Positions 34,698-45,723 of a DNA stretch of 64,000 nt are shown piece by piece. This DNA is from Globomyces pollinis-pini (taxonomy: Eukaryota > Chytridiomycota > Chytridiomycetes > Rhizophydiales > Globomycetaceae): the NCBI GenBank assembly GCA_025399215.1, contig MU621096.1:1-64000 (forward strand), written 5' to 3'. The translations under genes were made by a program, and so were the position numbers. The notes beneath the pieces were generated by a model. The model was not told the origin of the DNA. It worked only from the letters and a program-made list of their open reading frames with translations, and ran no database searches. The stretch's first letter is position 1; every line of letters starts with the position of its first letter.

Positions 34698-35817
34698 ATG
34701 CACTCACCATCAAAAACAAGTAAAATGACTCCAGAAAAACATGTCAAAATTATCGATATGAATGAAGAATATGTGTTTAAACAGGCTAACGACGATTTAG
34801 TGGAGGAATTTCTTGATCATTGTCATACTGTATTTAACGTTCCAAAACAATTTTTTGCAGACCACTATTATTTAGATGCTTCTCGAGATTCAAGTTCCAT
34901 TGTGATTGCATGTTACAAGGATCGTATAGTTTCTTCAGTTCGAATATATCATAGGGAAATGTCTTTAGGTATTTTGCAATCGTTCAACAATTTTCATAGG
35001 GAATAGAAATGTAGAAATTGGTGCAATTGGTGATGTCGCAACAGATCTGCAGCATAGAATGAAGGGTTTAGCATCAAAACTATTGAGCATCAGCAACGAT
35101 ATGATGGTGCAACAAGGGAAGTGTTTTGGATTCCTTCACACAAACCCTGTTGGAGCTGCCTTTAAACTCTATTGTTCACTTGGTTGGTGTTCGTGGAATC
35201 TATTGAGATCTACGGTCACTTTGAATCTAACAAATAATGTATTTAAAGAGGATGAAAAGTCTCTTAGTGTGCAAAAACTGGATTTTGAAAATGGAAAGGA
35301 TATAGGTTTGATACATTCTCTGCATTCAAGGAACTTGAACGCTGCTATTGGACAATTCACACGACCAAAATCATTTTGGAAAAATTTGAACTTGCGAACT
35401 GATGATCGAAATCAATTTGTTTGTTTGTACTTTTGTGACAATGACTCCGAAGCATACGGATTATTTGAATTTTCAAATAAGCAATTTGATTCATTGGAAA
35501 TCCATGACTTTTATGTGGATCATAATCTCGATGCGACTATTATTCTATCAGAGATGATCAGAAAGTTATTAGATTTGACAAAGTTTGAATTACAACATTT
35601 AGAAATTCGTTATGCAACTCATTTATTATTTCCTGTAGATCTATACAGATGCTTTGACATACACAGCAAATCAGAGCACAATGATATTGGTTATATGGTG
35701 AAATTGTTGAACCCATTCATGATAGAAAATCAAAGAATTACAACCACTGAGCAACTCATTTCGGCATTAACTGACCTTCCATATAAATTCATATTTTCAA
35801 GAGCTGATAAATTCTAA
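34698..35817 (+). CDS. Eis-like GNAT-fold N-acetyltransferase
   Basis: A 31-nt intron (34969-34999) joins exons into 362 aa. The N-terminal GNAT domain shows the acetyl-CoA pyrophosphate loop (IGDVATDLQHRMKGLASKLL, of R-x-x-G-x-A type). A second GNAT-like half and a C-terminal tail follow, the layout of the Eis/enhanced-intracellular-survival group. Substrates of that group are amines or aminoglycosides in bacteria; here it is unknown. The ATG at 34725 is an alternative start nine codons in. Its stop lies only 11 nt before the next gene's ATG on the same strand. Confidence 0.75.
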
Positions 35818-35828
35818 ATTAAAAATAA

Positions 35829-36654
35829 ATGAAGAAACTTTTTTCCAAATTAAAAATGATGAAAGGAATGTCAGAGGTAGAACCAAAACAGTCCAATTTA
35901 GATGTATTGACAGTGAAATGGGAGAAAAATGTGGATTTCCAAAAGTACCATCGAAATGGTCGCTCAAGACAACCTACCAGTATATCCATTAAAAGTGAGG
36001 TGAAGAAGGTGGACATCAATTCCTTAAGCTTAAATGAAATTAAAAACTTGCTAGAAAGAAATACTAAATTGCTTCGTTTGAGGTATCTCAGTCAGTATTT
36101 TAATGGTTAGTGCCAAGTTACCAGACAAAGGTTTGAAAATCAAAAACTTCATCACATTACTGGAATCCAAAATCCAAGAAATCAACGATGGTAGTCCAAA
36201 TCAGTCTGACAACAAAGATGCACATTCGCATGCAAATCAAATTGACAGTTCTTCGGCTGTAACGGATGATTCAATCTCAAAAGTAAATGATCAGAGTTTA
36301 AGTTCAGAAACTTCAGAACCATCCAATTCTCCAGACTTGGAGTCTTTAGATTATTTGATGAATCGATTGTCCATTGTTGATACGAAAACTCCAGTCCCAA
36401 AAAGGGGAAGTCAAGTTTACAAGAATTTAACAGACCACTCAACGAAAAATATCTCTTTACAGCAGTCATATGCATTACAGAACGAGCGGTCAAACAATAT
36501 GATAGTAACATAAATCAGCTAACTCTTTTAATAGGCCATGAAACTAAAGCATTCATTGAGTATGTGTAGGAATGAAGTGGATGAAGATCTGGATGAGGAG
36601 TCAGATTTTGATTCGCTGGGGAGCTCAGATGAGGATTTTTTCGATGAACAATAA
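35829..36654 (+). CDS. POLR2M/Gdown1 (GRINL1A)-like RNA polymerase II regulator
   Basis: Two introns (36083-36110, 36505-36534) give 255 aa. The diagnostic segment is VDINSLSLNEIKNLLERNTK, then AKLPDKGLKIKNFITLLE across the first splice, matching the LPDKGxKI signature of Gdown1. The C-terminus is strongly acidic with Ser-Asp repeats (SDEDFFDEQ), also like Gdown1. In animals it binds Pol II and competes with TFIIF. Such homologues are not commonly discussed in fungi, so this call deserves a profile search. It begins 11 nt after the GNAT gene stop. Confidence 0.65.
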
Positions 36655-36777
36655 CGAAAACCAACAGTATTTAATGGAGGTCATCACAACCTTTCAGTTC
36701 CTGTCCGATCTAATAAAATCACTTGTATATTTTAGTTTTCTATGCATTGAACGTTTTTTTCTACTTCATTTCAACGA

Positions 36778-38660
36778 ATGCCCAGAGAAATTGTAACGAT
36801 TCAAAGTGGACATTCAGCAAATTATGTTGGAACGCATTATTGGAATGCAATTGTAATAGCAAATTCTTAATAAGTTAGAGTCAATATTACAACCAGAATC
36901 TCTCGTCGGATTTTGACGATTCGGTTTTGTACAGACTTGGGGAGGCCAATGTAAATAGACGATCATAGCTCACTTATAGAATGAAACCACTTACACTCCA
37001 AGGTTAGTTATAGTGGACAGGAAGGGTAGTTTAGGTACCTTAAAGAAGTATGGGGATTTATATCCAACCACACAATCTAATCCCGCTGATATGTGGTAAG
37101 TAGCTATTGCCAATATTAGGGACGGGAAGGTTGATAAATTTGAAGCGGAATTGATACCCAAAAATAATTTCCTAAAGGGTTTGGATGATTCTAATGTTGA
37201 TCGTGCACGAATTAATTCAGAAGACATTCAAACATGGTCAGATTTTAATGGCATTTATTATCACCCGAATACCATTTTTGAATTGAAGTCTTACCTCCAT
37301 GAAGATACAACCAACCAATTCAACTACTTCACCCAAGGGAAAAATACGTATGCTGATTTAGATTTTCTTAATGAGCTCATGGATGATAAAGTTCGAAAGT
37401 TCTTGGAAGAATGTGATTCTTGTCAGGTATTTAGTTACCCTAATTATAAAAGGGATTTCAAATCTTTGCAACAACAGACGATGGATTTTCTGGATTAACC
37501 AGTTCAATGATCGAATACATTCGCGAAGAATATGATAAAAAGTCAATATTAGTGTTTGGAATCAACGAGTCATCAAGTTATTTGGAGACCTCAATGGTGT
37601 GATTTTTGAATTTAATCTCAAGGTATTTCATCTTTATTGATCTCTCATCACCAGGTTAATCATAGAGTCCAGCAGGTGAATCAGAGCTTATTTCTTCATT
37701 CTATGCGAGAATGTGAAGCCCTTTATGTACCTTTACATATCCCCAACACAAAGGACCTGGATAACACTGCATGGTCCCTGATGCTGAAATCTAACGTGAG
37801 TTAATTAAATACTCATCAAGTCAAGTTTTCCTCGATGTATGAGCGAACAGCTCTTGTTGCGGCAGGAATTGAATCACTAACATTACCATTGAGGTTATTC
37901 TAAAATGCTCATATTTAGACTGAAAGAGAGCTCTAATCGACTTGATATGCGAGATTTACACACACTTGCTTTTTCTACTAGGTATTCAAATGTTTCCAGT
38001 TTAGCTATGGGAGTTCCACATATGAGTGAATCAGAAGAATACAACCTATCTTCAAAATCAAATGATCTAAACTTGGGTTGGATTCGTGATTTAACTCTTG
38101 AATGTAAATTTCCAGATGTATTCTATAGGAAATTTAGAAACTAACCATAGATAACTGAGGAACAACAGGCATGGTCAATGTTTAGAGGATTTGAAGATGC
38201 TATTAGTCATCAAAACGTTGAACTTTCAGATATGTATATTGAGATAATAGCTAACATGTAGTCATCGAGTAAATCAGGATTGGAAAGACTATATCAATTC
38301 AGCATTCCCTACAAACGCAAATTCTAAAAAGTATGAAAACGGCTATTAACTTTAAGTCTGACTTTCTCTACTCCATTTTTGATGTCTCCTAGTTTCCCTC
38401 AGTTTTTCAAAAGCAATATCAATCAATACGGTTTAATATCTCAAAAAGAATGCGAAGGAGTTGTTCAATCTTTTCCATTTATGGTCAACTTACATAATGG
38501 GCATTCATTAAACACTTTATTCAAGAAAATGCTGAGTAATATTTCATTTCATCAAAGTGAGACTACATTAAAGAATGATTATCAACAAGGCACTTTTGGA
38601 ATCGACTCATCAGAGTGGGATGAAATGAAAGAGTATTTTGTTAGCTTAGTTGAAGAATAA
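36778..38660 (+). CDS. DML1: Misato/DML1-type tubulin-like protein
   Basis: Ten introns (36853-36878, 36951-36979, 37096-37119, 37427-37452, 37597-37654, 37796-37825, 37894-37918, 38118-38150, 38234-38261, 38331-38356) give 525 aa. The N-terminus MPREIVTIQSGHSANYVGTH is the tubulin-like segment I of Misato. The misato-specific middle part (ECDSCQGFQIFATTDDGFSG, AALYVPLHI-like segment) and the C-terminal tubulin-like half (LTFSTPFLMSPSFPQFF) follow. In yeast DML1 affects mitochondrial DNA inheritance; in animals misato affects mitochondrial shape. Three of the introns end in AAG. It lies in a same-strand run with POLR2M-like and MOB1 genes. Confidence 0.88.
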
Positions 38661-38739
38661 TAAATTGTAGTAGATTTATCCTTATCTCCAGTGTTCGACG
38701 CGTTCAAATTGTTTACTTTTAGTAAGTTATTTCAAGTCA

Positions 38740-39526
38740 ATGAATTTCTTTGGGCTAAATAACGTATGGATATTGAATATTAATGAAATTTACAGACAAT
38801 GAAAACCAATAAGAGTGTTAATCAGACCAAAAAGTTACTCACAATTGCAAATTCTACATTAGGCTCTGGGAACTTAAACAAGTAGACTCAATCTGCTAAC
38901 CCCTCTCAGCATTGTTAAACTGCCAGAAGGAGAAGATTACGACGAATGGATAGCAGTTAATTTGGTGGATTTTTTCTCACAAATCAGTATGTTGTATGGG
39001 ACATTAATAGATTGTTGCACTGACAAAACGTGCCCAATAATGAATGCAGGTAGATGATAGAAAAATTAAATACAAGGTTCAAAATGGGAATTTCATTGGC
39101 CTTCAGATAGTGAATTCAAAAGGCCAAGTAAACAATGACGCGAATGTTAACGAACTTTCTTTAGTTAAACTGTCAGCACCTCAATACGTTGAAAAGTTGA
39201 TGAATTGGATAAGGCTTCAAATTGATAATGAACAGATATTTCCTCAAAACATTGGAGTGGGATTCAACAAAAAATTCCAACCTACTGTTAAAATTATCTT
39301 TAAAAGACTCTCCAGAGTCCTTGGACATTTATACAATGTTCATTACCAAACTTTTGTCGATTTGGACGTGGATTCAATTTTAAACACTTGCTTTAAGCAT
39401 TTTATTTGCTTTGTTTTGGAATTCAAGTATGTTTCCAATTACCTTCTAATCTTTAGTTTGATTTCCAAAAAGGATTTAGCTCCGATTGAAGATTTAATAG
39501 TTGCAATAAAATCAGACATTAGTTAA
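38740..39526 (+). CDS. MOB1: MOB1 family kinase activator
   Basis: Five introns (38764-38795, 38882-38909, 39050-39076, 39128-39164, 39427-39456) give 210 aa, the normal length. Landmarks are MNFFGLNNT at the start, TLGSGNLNNIVKLPEGED, EWIAVNLVDFF, the zinc cysteines in CCTDKTCPIM, LSAPQYVEKLMNW, and GHLYNVHYQTF...CFKHF with the zinc histidines. MOB1 binds and activates NDR/LATS kinases (mitotic exit and Hippo-type pathways). The start is 79 bp after the DML1 stop. Confidence 0.93.
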
Positions 39527-39606
39527 TTATTAACGATGTACACATTCCAACTTTTATCACTTATATATAAAACCGAGACGAAAAAATGTGATAAAACTAT
39601 TCTATA

Positions 39607-41313
39607 TTAGTCTGAAAATTCTAATCGGTTGAATAGGATTCCTTCAGGATAACCATCAGTGAAAGGGTACATGTTGGCGGCAGGTAAAGACAGTTGAAAC
39701 AAAACAGTCACAACGATGTTACTTTCTATACTAAATGTTACGTTTCCATTAACAGGTGCTAGAACTTTTGATTCATTGTCAAGTAAAGGAACAAATCGAT
39801 CGTACTCAAAGTGAAACACGGGCAGATTTAATGCATATTTTGATGGTGCATCCATGATTCTAATGACAAAAGCAGCATCGCTATCCGTATCGCAATCCAT
39901 TTTTAGTTTCCCAAAGACTTGATTAACATATACTCCACAATATGATGAGTAGTTTAAACTTGGTGGGGCATATGGCTGTCTTGAATCTATTTGTCTTTGA
40001 TTTTCATTAATCATCCAGATTTGTTCATCCATTCTGGATTGATAGGTTGCTTGAATGTGACCCAAACTGGTAGTAGACTTAAAAAACAGCCTATCAACAA
40101 CATCAAAGCATAAATCATCCGATCCTAATTGTATTCCAGTAGTTAGTGCAACAACTCCAAAGTCTAGATCAGGAAAGAAACATGTGGTGGAATATTGCCC
40201 ATACATTATTCCTCCATGGCTAATTACTGAATGCCCTTTGTATGTTGAAATCCAATTAGAAAGTCCGTACGTGGACAATGAGTATGAAGGGCTCGTTTTT
40301 ACAATATTATGTGGTGTGAATATTTGATCAAACGCTTCAGGAGACAGTAGATAGGTTCCATCTGCCAGTTGTCCCTTGTCCAACAAAAATGTCAACCATT
40401 TAGCCCGGTCTCTAATACTCATAGATACCGAGCCAGCTGGAGCTACTCTGTCTACTATTAAATTTTCGTCCACGGGTAATGGGTTTGGTTTCATGTCTTT
40501 AAACAGATCAGTGTAATGGGAAACAGCAAAGTTTTGGGAATGATGCAGAAAATGTTCTATCGTAGCATAGCTATTTTCTAATCCGATACGCTTGAATATG
40601 TTCTCTTCTAAAAACAAAGCCCATGATTCAATAAAATTCGGATGCAAGTTTGCTTTCCTGCCAACAATTTCACCTGCCAATGCCAAGAAATGATTGTTGT
40701 AAATAAAGCTGTCCCTAAATTGCTCAACAGGCTGTAAGTGAGATATTCTCCCTCTCATTTCCGTTGAATTTAGACAAATCTCCATGAGAAAGTCTGCCCT
40801 TGGTACACCAATTCGATGGCTTAATAGATCAATAAGATTGGCATTGTTCTCAGCAAAGGAATCAATCAGTTTAAAATCTTTCCAATATTCTTTTATCGGT
40901 TGTGTCCATTGTAGTTGACGTTGATCAACAAGCATTGCAACTGCAAATGAAGTAATTAACTTTGTATCGGAACCAATATGGAATACAGTATCCAAGTCGA
41001 TCTAAAGAATATTACAAATTAAAATAAGACTTACATTGTTGCTTGATGATGTGGAGTCTATCTGTTTAACTCCAAATGCATGCTCATACACGTTTCTATG
41101 ACCATTAATCTTCGGCCCAACTACACTTATTGCCATTCCTGGAATATTCCATCTAATTCTTTCTTCCTCAATATCATCAACCAAAGCTTGAAAGGAATAA
41201 TCAGACTGTTGGAAAGTCATCACAATGATACTTGTCATAAATATCATCGCACAGTAAATCATAGCTTTTATCTGTTTCATCCATCGGTCACCTTTTCGCG
41301 TAGTTGATTTCAT
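39607..41313 (-). CDS. membrane-anchored beta-lactamase-fold serine hydrolase
   Basis: One 33-nt intron (41002-41034) gives 557 aa. A single N-terminal span (about residues 17-37) anchors the protein. The penicillin-binding catalytic motifs are present: SDTK as SxxK at about residue 104 (HIGSDTKLITSF), YNN as the YxN motif at about 194 (FIYNNHFLALAGEIVG) and HGG replacing the KTG box (VISHGGIMYG). This matches the class C beta-lactamase/LACTB-like group of esterases and peptidases, not antibiotic resistance as such. The C-terminal 150 residues form a further beta-rich domain. Substrate unknown. The active-site pair lies in the second exon. Confidence 0.85.
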
Positions 41314-41513
41314 GTCAAACTATTCGACGCGACTTTTCATTTCACAATCATATTTCAAGCTCCAAAACACCTAAGAAATCATGTGCAACCCAATTTAAGA
41401 AGTACATTATGTGCAATTTATTTTATCGAAAGTTCAACCTTAATGATGAAAAAAGTCATACTGCCTATCGTTACATTCAAAACACAAAGTTAAATTCTCA
41501 ATACACAATAAAC

Positions 41514-41761
41514 TCAATCAGCACAGGTATTAGACGCGACCGTTTCATGTGATAGACCACCATCTAACAGATCATCATTCTTATATACGTAGTTATCCTT
41601 ATATACAGTAGTTTGTTGCAAAACACAAACTTTCTCCAAAATAGTATCAGTGGAGCTGGTTGTTAGCAGTAGTTTGTCTTGCTTTGGGCTTGGCAAGTAC
41701 TTTATCTGTTTGGTGATAGATTCTAAGGACAATATCAACTTCAATAACAACTAGTGGACAT
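41514..41761 (-). CDS. small unknown protein, about 72 aa
   Basis: An ATG at 41761, a 29-nt intron at 41723-41751 (GTTGTTAT...CCTTAG) and a 209-nt exon to TGA at 41514 give 72 aa: basic at the N-terminus (SITKQIKYLPSPKQDK), acidic near LEKV to DDLLDG. Codon use looks real but no family is recognised. It starts 77 bp after the ECH1 stop on the same strand. The non-consensus GTT donor and lack of homology keep confidence low. Confidence 0.35.
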
Positions 41762-41838
41762 GTTCGTTAGTAGCATACTTTGATATAAGTGCTATGAAAT
41801 GATCATTATCAGAAATAATTAAATCAATTGAAGATAGT

Positions 41839-42841
41839 TTATAACTTTGAATAGGTACCAACGGATTTGGTCAATGAAGAAGTAGCAGCAATAGCAGTAT
41901 CCTAACTAGATCAAAATACTAATTAATATACAGGTGAGTTAAGCATAACAGAGTTCCAAACACCTGTGTATGCCAATCCATCTTTCACAGTATGATCTCG
42001 CGAATAATTGAGTAAATGTTTTGTTCCATAAACAGCTAATGGAGGTTTTGACGCAATAAGTATAGCTAACTCCGTTGCTTTCTCTAAACCAACTTCAATT
42101 TACAAATGTTTACCAATCATTTCATCTCTCGAGTTGTATACCTGACTGACCAAACCAAATGTTAATGCCTCTAGTATAATCAACCCATGATTATAAATAC
42201 CTTTAGCTCCAAAAAATCGCGCAGTTAAACAGATATCATTGACCCAGCTCTGATTCCCGACAACTTTAGGCAATCTTGACAGTTCAGTGAGTATATCATA
42301 CCTCTGAAGAGTTCCTACATCCGCTGCTAGTCCAACATCAACTTCCTAAGAATAAATCACACTTAATATAAATACCTTGACTGAAAATGAAGCATCAGTA
42401 GTACAAATACGAATATCACAAGCAGTAATCAAATCAATACCTGCACCAATACAGAGTCCATTAATACCTACAATAATTGGTTTATTACAATCAGCCATGA
42501 TTGAGAAACAATCCTGTAAATGAGTGACTGTTTTTATGAAATCCAATCCACTACGTGCAGGATCTTTAGTATCATCCATTCCAGGGAATTGAATTCCACT
42601 CTTTACTACTCATCAATAATTAAGAAATACAATCAATTCCGGCAGTGAATAACTTTGGATTTGAGGAAATCAAAATCACAGATCGTACCAAAGAATCATA
42701 CTTGACTTTTAGAAAGCATTCATATAAATCGTTGAATAACAATGGATTCATGGCATTAACTTTTGGTCTGTTTATTTCAACCTTCAAGACCCATTCAGCA
42801 ATAAATGCCACTTTTAACGTTTTGAATTGATAATCTCCCAT
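41839..42841 (-). CDS. ECH1: delta3,5-delta2,4-dienoyl-CoA isomerase (crotonase family)
   Basis: Six introns (42606-42630, 42346-42375, 42275-42301, 42171-42200, 42093-42113, 41902-41931) give 279 aa. The diagnostic stretch KEVDVGLAADVGTLQRLPK, crossing two splice sites, belongs to ECH1 rather than plain enoyl-CoA hydratase, as do CIGAGIDLITACDIR (oxyanion hole) and YSRDHTVKDGLAY. The enzyme shifts double bonds during beta-oxidation of unsaturated fatty acids in mitochondria or peroxisomes. No N-terminal targeting peptide is clear and the C-terminus (YSKL) is at best a weak SKL-like signal, so location is open. The 42093-42113 intron is only 21 nt, yet its removal is needed to restore the conserved VYNSRDEMIVGLEKATELA region. 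Confidence 0.9.
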
Positions 42842-43014
42842 TTTGTGATTTCTTTTTTTGAAAACTTTTTATTCACTTTTTGGATTGAATTTGGCTCTCT
42901 TGACATTTGGATTTCACTCTCAATTGCAAAAAAAAAATACCTGTTAACGATTTATTTACAACCGGTAAACTATTAAGACAGAAAGAAAAAAGAAATACAA
43001 GAAATTAAGATAAG

Positions 43015-43743
43015 CTACTCCCACACTTGACCTTGATGCAGTACATCAATATCATCAACTGTTTCAATGTCAATATCTTCTTCATCCTTGGAAAATCCAA
43101 CCAACACAGATGCAGCTTCCAAGATAGCTACTTGTTGATGTTTAGATAAAGACAGTTTGGAAGTATGCTTCCAGCCTTGGGTGTGCTCCCAGCGATGTTT
43201 CAGTAAACAATTTGTAGATTTATATGTTTTACCACAAATTTCACACACACATTTTCCCAATGGTGCAGATTGTGATAATCTGGTAGTAGATTTCGTCAAT
43301 GAATGTGCCAAAGGCAATGAAGAAGGCGAAGACGACATATCATCATTTAGCATTGTCACATTCGATTGAGGGCTTTTTGAGAGACGGTGTGATAAGGAGG
43401 GATAAGGACTGCTAAGTGATGATCGTTTACCAAGTCCACTTCTAGAAGGCGAAATCGAGATTGGTGAAGAAGGAGGCGGGTTGTTGAGGGCAAATGAGAG
43501 TAAACTGTATTCTGGAGCTTCCAATTGAGAAGAAGGTAATGAATTTGGTACAGGAGAATTCAAGGAAACAGCTAGCATTTGCTCTGTTAAAGGCGACTGT
43601 GATTGACTTGAAGGAACCAAACGAGTATTGATCTGAGAAAAGTTCTTTTGGTTTGAATTGATTGGAATAGAGTAAGGAGGTTCTTTCTCATCCGATAATT
43701 TGTCGTGGTCTTTTGCAGAATACCAAGTCAAGATGGATGACAT
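43015..43743 (-). CDS. single C2H2 zinc-finger protein, fungal type
   Basis: One uninterrupted exon encodes 242 aa. Residues about 1-160 are Ser/Pro-rich and probably disordered. A single finger follows, CEICGKTYKSTNCLLKHRWEH, with the extended C-terminal helix SKLSLSKHQQVAILEAASVL that I recognise from a fungal family with unstudied function. The tail is acidic. Likely a nuclear regulator. It is one of the few intron-free genes here. Confidence 0.8.
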   Translation of the reverse strand: MSSILTWYSAKDHDKLSDEKEPPYSIPINSNQKNFSQINTRLVPSSQSQSPLTEQMLAVSLNSPVPNSLPSSQLEAPEYSLLSFALNNPPPSSPISISPSRSGLGKRSSLSSPYPSLSHRLSKSPQSNVTMLNDDMSSSPSSLPLAHSLTKSTTRLSQSAPLGKCVCEICGKTYKSTNCLLKHRWEHTQGWKHTSKLSLSKHQQVAILEAASVLVGFSKDEEDIDIETVDDIDVLHQGQVWE

Positions 43744-44240
43744 TTTAATATTGATATTTAAACGAGATTTTGAAAGTTGATTTTTAATTAAAACTAAAAA
43801 AATTTAATTTTTTTTAGAAATTTTTTATTGTTATTTTTCATTTAAATTTTATGGGGGTCAAAAATGTAACATTTCGGACATGTGATGAATCACCTGATTC
43901 TTTTGAACCAAGCCACAACTGGTCATTAACAGAAACACTTAAACAATCAATTGGTGTCCTTATCAACTAGAAATAGTAATGGAGTGTCTATCTTGTTGTT
44001 AAAACACGTGGGAATTGTTAAATAATCTGTCACATATAAAAAAAATATATCATTCAACATCAATCATATGTCATTCCTATAATTAGATTCTCTGTGAATT
44101 TAATATGATAATAGTATCATGTTAGTATCAATGTGATGTTAAAATAGTATCGATGTGATATATAGTGTCAGGTTAGTATCACTTTGGTATCGAGTGCTTT
44201 CTTTGGACAAAATAACAAGACAAATAAAATAGTCCTTCGT
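43744..44240. other. intergenic, 497 bp
   Basis: It lies upstream of the zinc-finger gene start and downstream of the M28 peptidase stop, both on the minus strand, and likely holds the zinc-finger promoter. An A/T-only tract lies at 43790-43850, and a cluster of TAGTATC-like motifs at 44112-44193 is listed separately. Confidence 0.5.
44112..44193. repeat. degenerate cluster of TAGTATC motifs
   Basis: TAGTATC or a one-base variant occurs about six times within 82 bp, several followed by ATGTGAT or similar. Spacing is irregular (about 10-22 bp). It may be a decayed minisatellite or a cluster of protein-binding sites in the intergenic region between the M28 and zinc-finger genes. Confidence 0.45.
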
Positions 44241-45517
44241 TTATTGTAAATCTCCATTATAAAGCGACATTTCAATAGCAAACCCAATACAATTATTCAC
44301 AAAAGATTGCATGTGTTCAAACGTAACATGCTTCACTGTATCATCAGAAGAATGAATAAATGGACTAAATAGAATGTCAACAACAATAAAACAAACCTTT
44401 GATCTTTAAAGGCTGCTTCAAAGGTGAAAACAGCTGGTACGCCCGCTTGAGTCCAACTAGCATGATCTAGAGCCATCAGTCTTGTGATACATTTACCTGA
44501 ACAACCATACCCACACTTTGTATCAATCCATTCTACACCTGCATAACTTTCCGAAATAATTTGCAAAGTCTTTGATAATACCGGATCAACATTATCAGTG
44601 GAAATACCAATCACAGGGTCCAAACCATCAGGTTGATAACCCTACCAATAAACACCAAAATACAAAAACTTACAGTCATATCATTATGAAATACACCATA
44701 AACTTGTACATCCCGACGCATATAATCGGCCACAACTTTTTGTGATCCCAACAAACCACCTTCTTCAGCAGAATAGAAATGAAATTCCAGAGGTCGATCA
44801 GGAACAAAATCGTTATTCCACAACACAAACAAGGTTTCGAAAATCGTGGCCGTGCCAGAACCATCATCATCAGCTCCTGGTGATCGTCCAAACCATGGAT
44901 TCCATTGATTCACAGAATCTTGGTGAGCAGACAAGATCACCACCGGTTGGAATTTCTTTTCAACATTTTCAAATCGACAAATAATTGAAAATTGATTCCA
45001 TGAATGTTGAAACTTTGTTACAATCAAGTGTACATTTGAACGTGGATAATCACTAGCCAATTTTTCAAGTGATTCATAAATCCATTGAGCAGATTGTTGT
45101 CCATACTTTGATTTATAGTATCGAGTTTGGAATGAAGAGAGTTTGGTTAAAAACGTTTCCAATCGATCAAGATCAACTTTGGACAAGAATCGGGAAGCAA
45201 AATCTTTATGGCTGACGGTGGTCGGGAACCCTGGACTTGTTAGTCATTCCTAAATAATTACGGTTAGGAGTTGATTTTGGTTTAAAGGCAGAGTAAGCTT
45301 GTAATTTATCGAAATCACCATCTGTGACATCAATAAATTTGGTTTTTGTTTGGTACAGTCCCATTATATCTTCTTCCGTCATCCAGGTTTGTTGACCAGG
45401 GGCGGTGGATATTAATCGTTTGGGAGTAGTGGAAACAAATAATGGGAACTCTTCGTGGATCGGTGATCCATGAATCCATTGCAGCAATGTTGTTACCGTG
45501 ATAATTAAATTCTTCAT
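44241..45517 (-). CDS. secreted M28-family leucine aminopeptidase
   Basis: Three introns (45231-45261, 44642-44673, 44365-44396) give 393 aa. A signal peptide (MKNLIITVTTLLQWIHG) and a propeptide-like stretch precede the catalytic domain. Zinc-site residues are visible in SAHQDSV (H and D), GADDDGSGT (bridging D), SAEEGGLLG (E, E), FHNDMTGYQ (D) and the last His in SPFIHSSDD. Vibrio and Aspergillus leucine aminopeptidases share this order, so an extracellular or vacuolar aminopeptidase is likely. Length and domain order are normal. Confidence 0.9.
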
Positions 45518-45723
45518 TCTTGTGTTTTTTGATTGGAAAGTTTGGAAATTTTGTGATCATGATTGTCTGCGTTTGTACACGGTCCTTTTGGATAAGCCAA
45601 TGTTGTGATCTGAACTCGGCCGAAGTTGTTACAATATACCATTTCCAAAGCACAATCGCAATATTCGGTAATAATTCACAAGAAAGAATTACTTAATACA
45701 AAAATGGTGTTTATTAATTCAAA

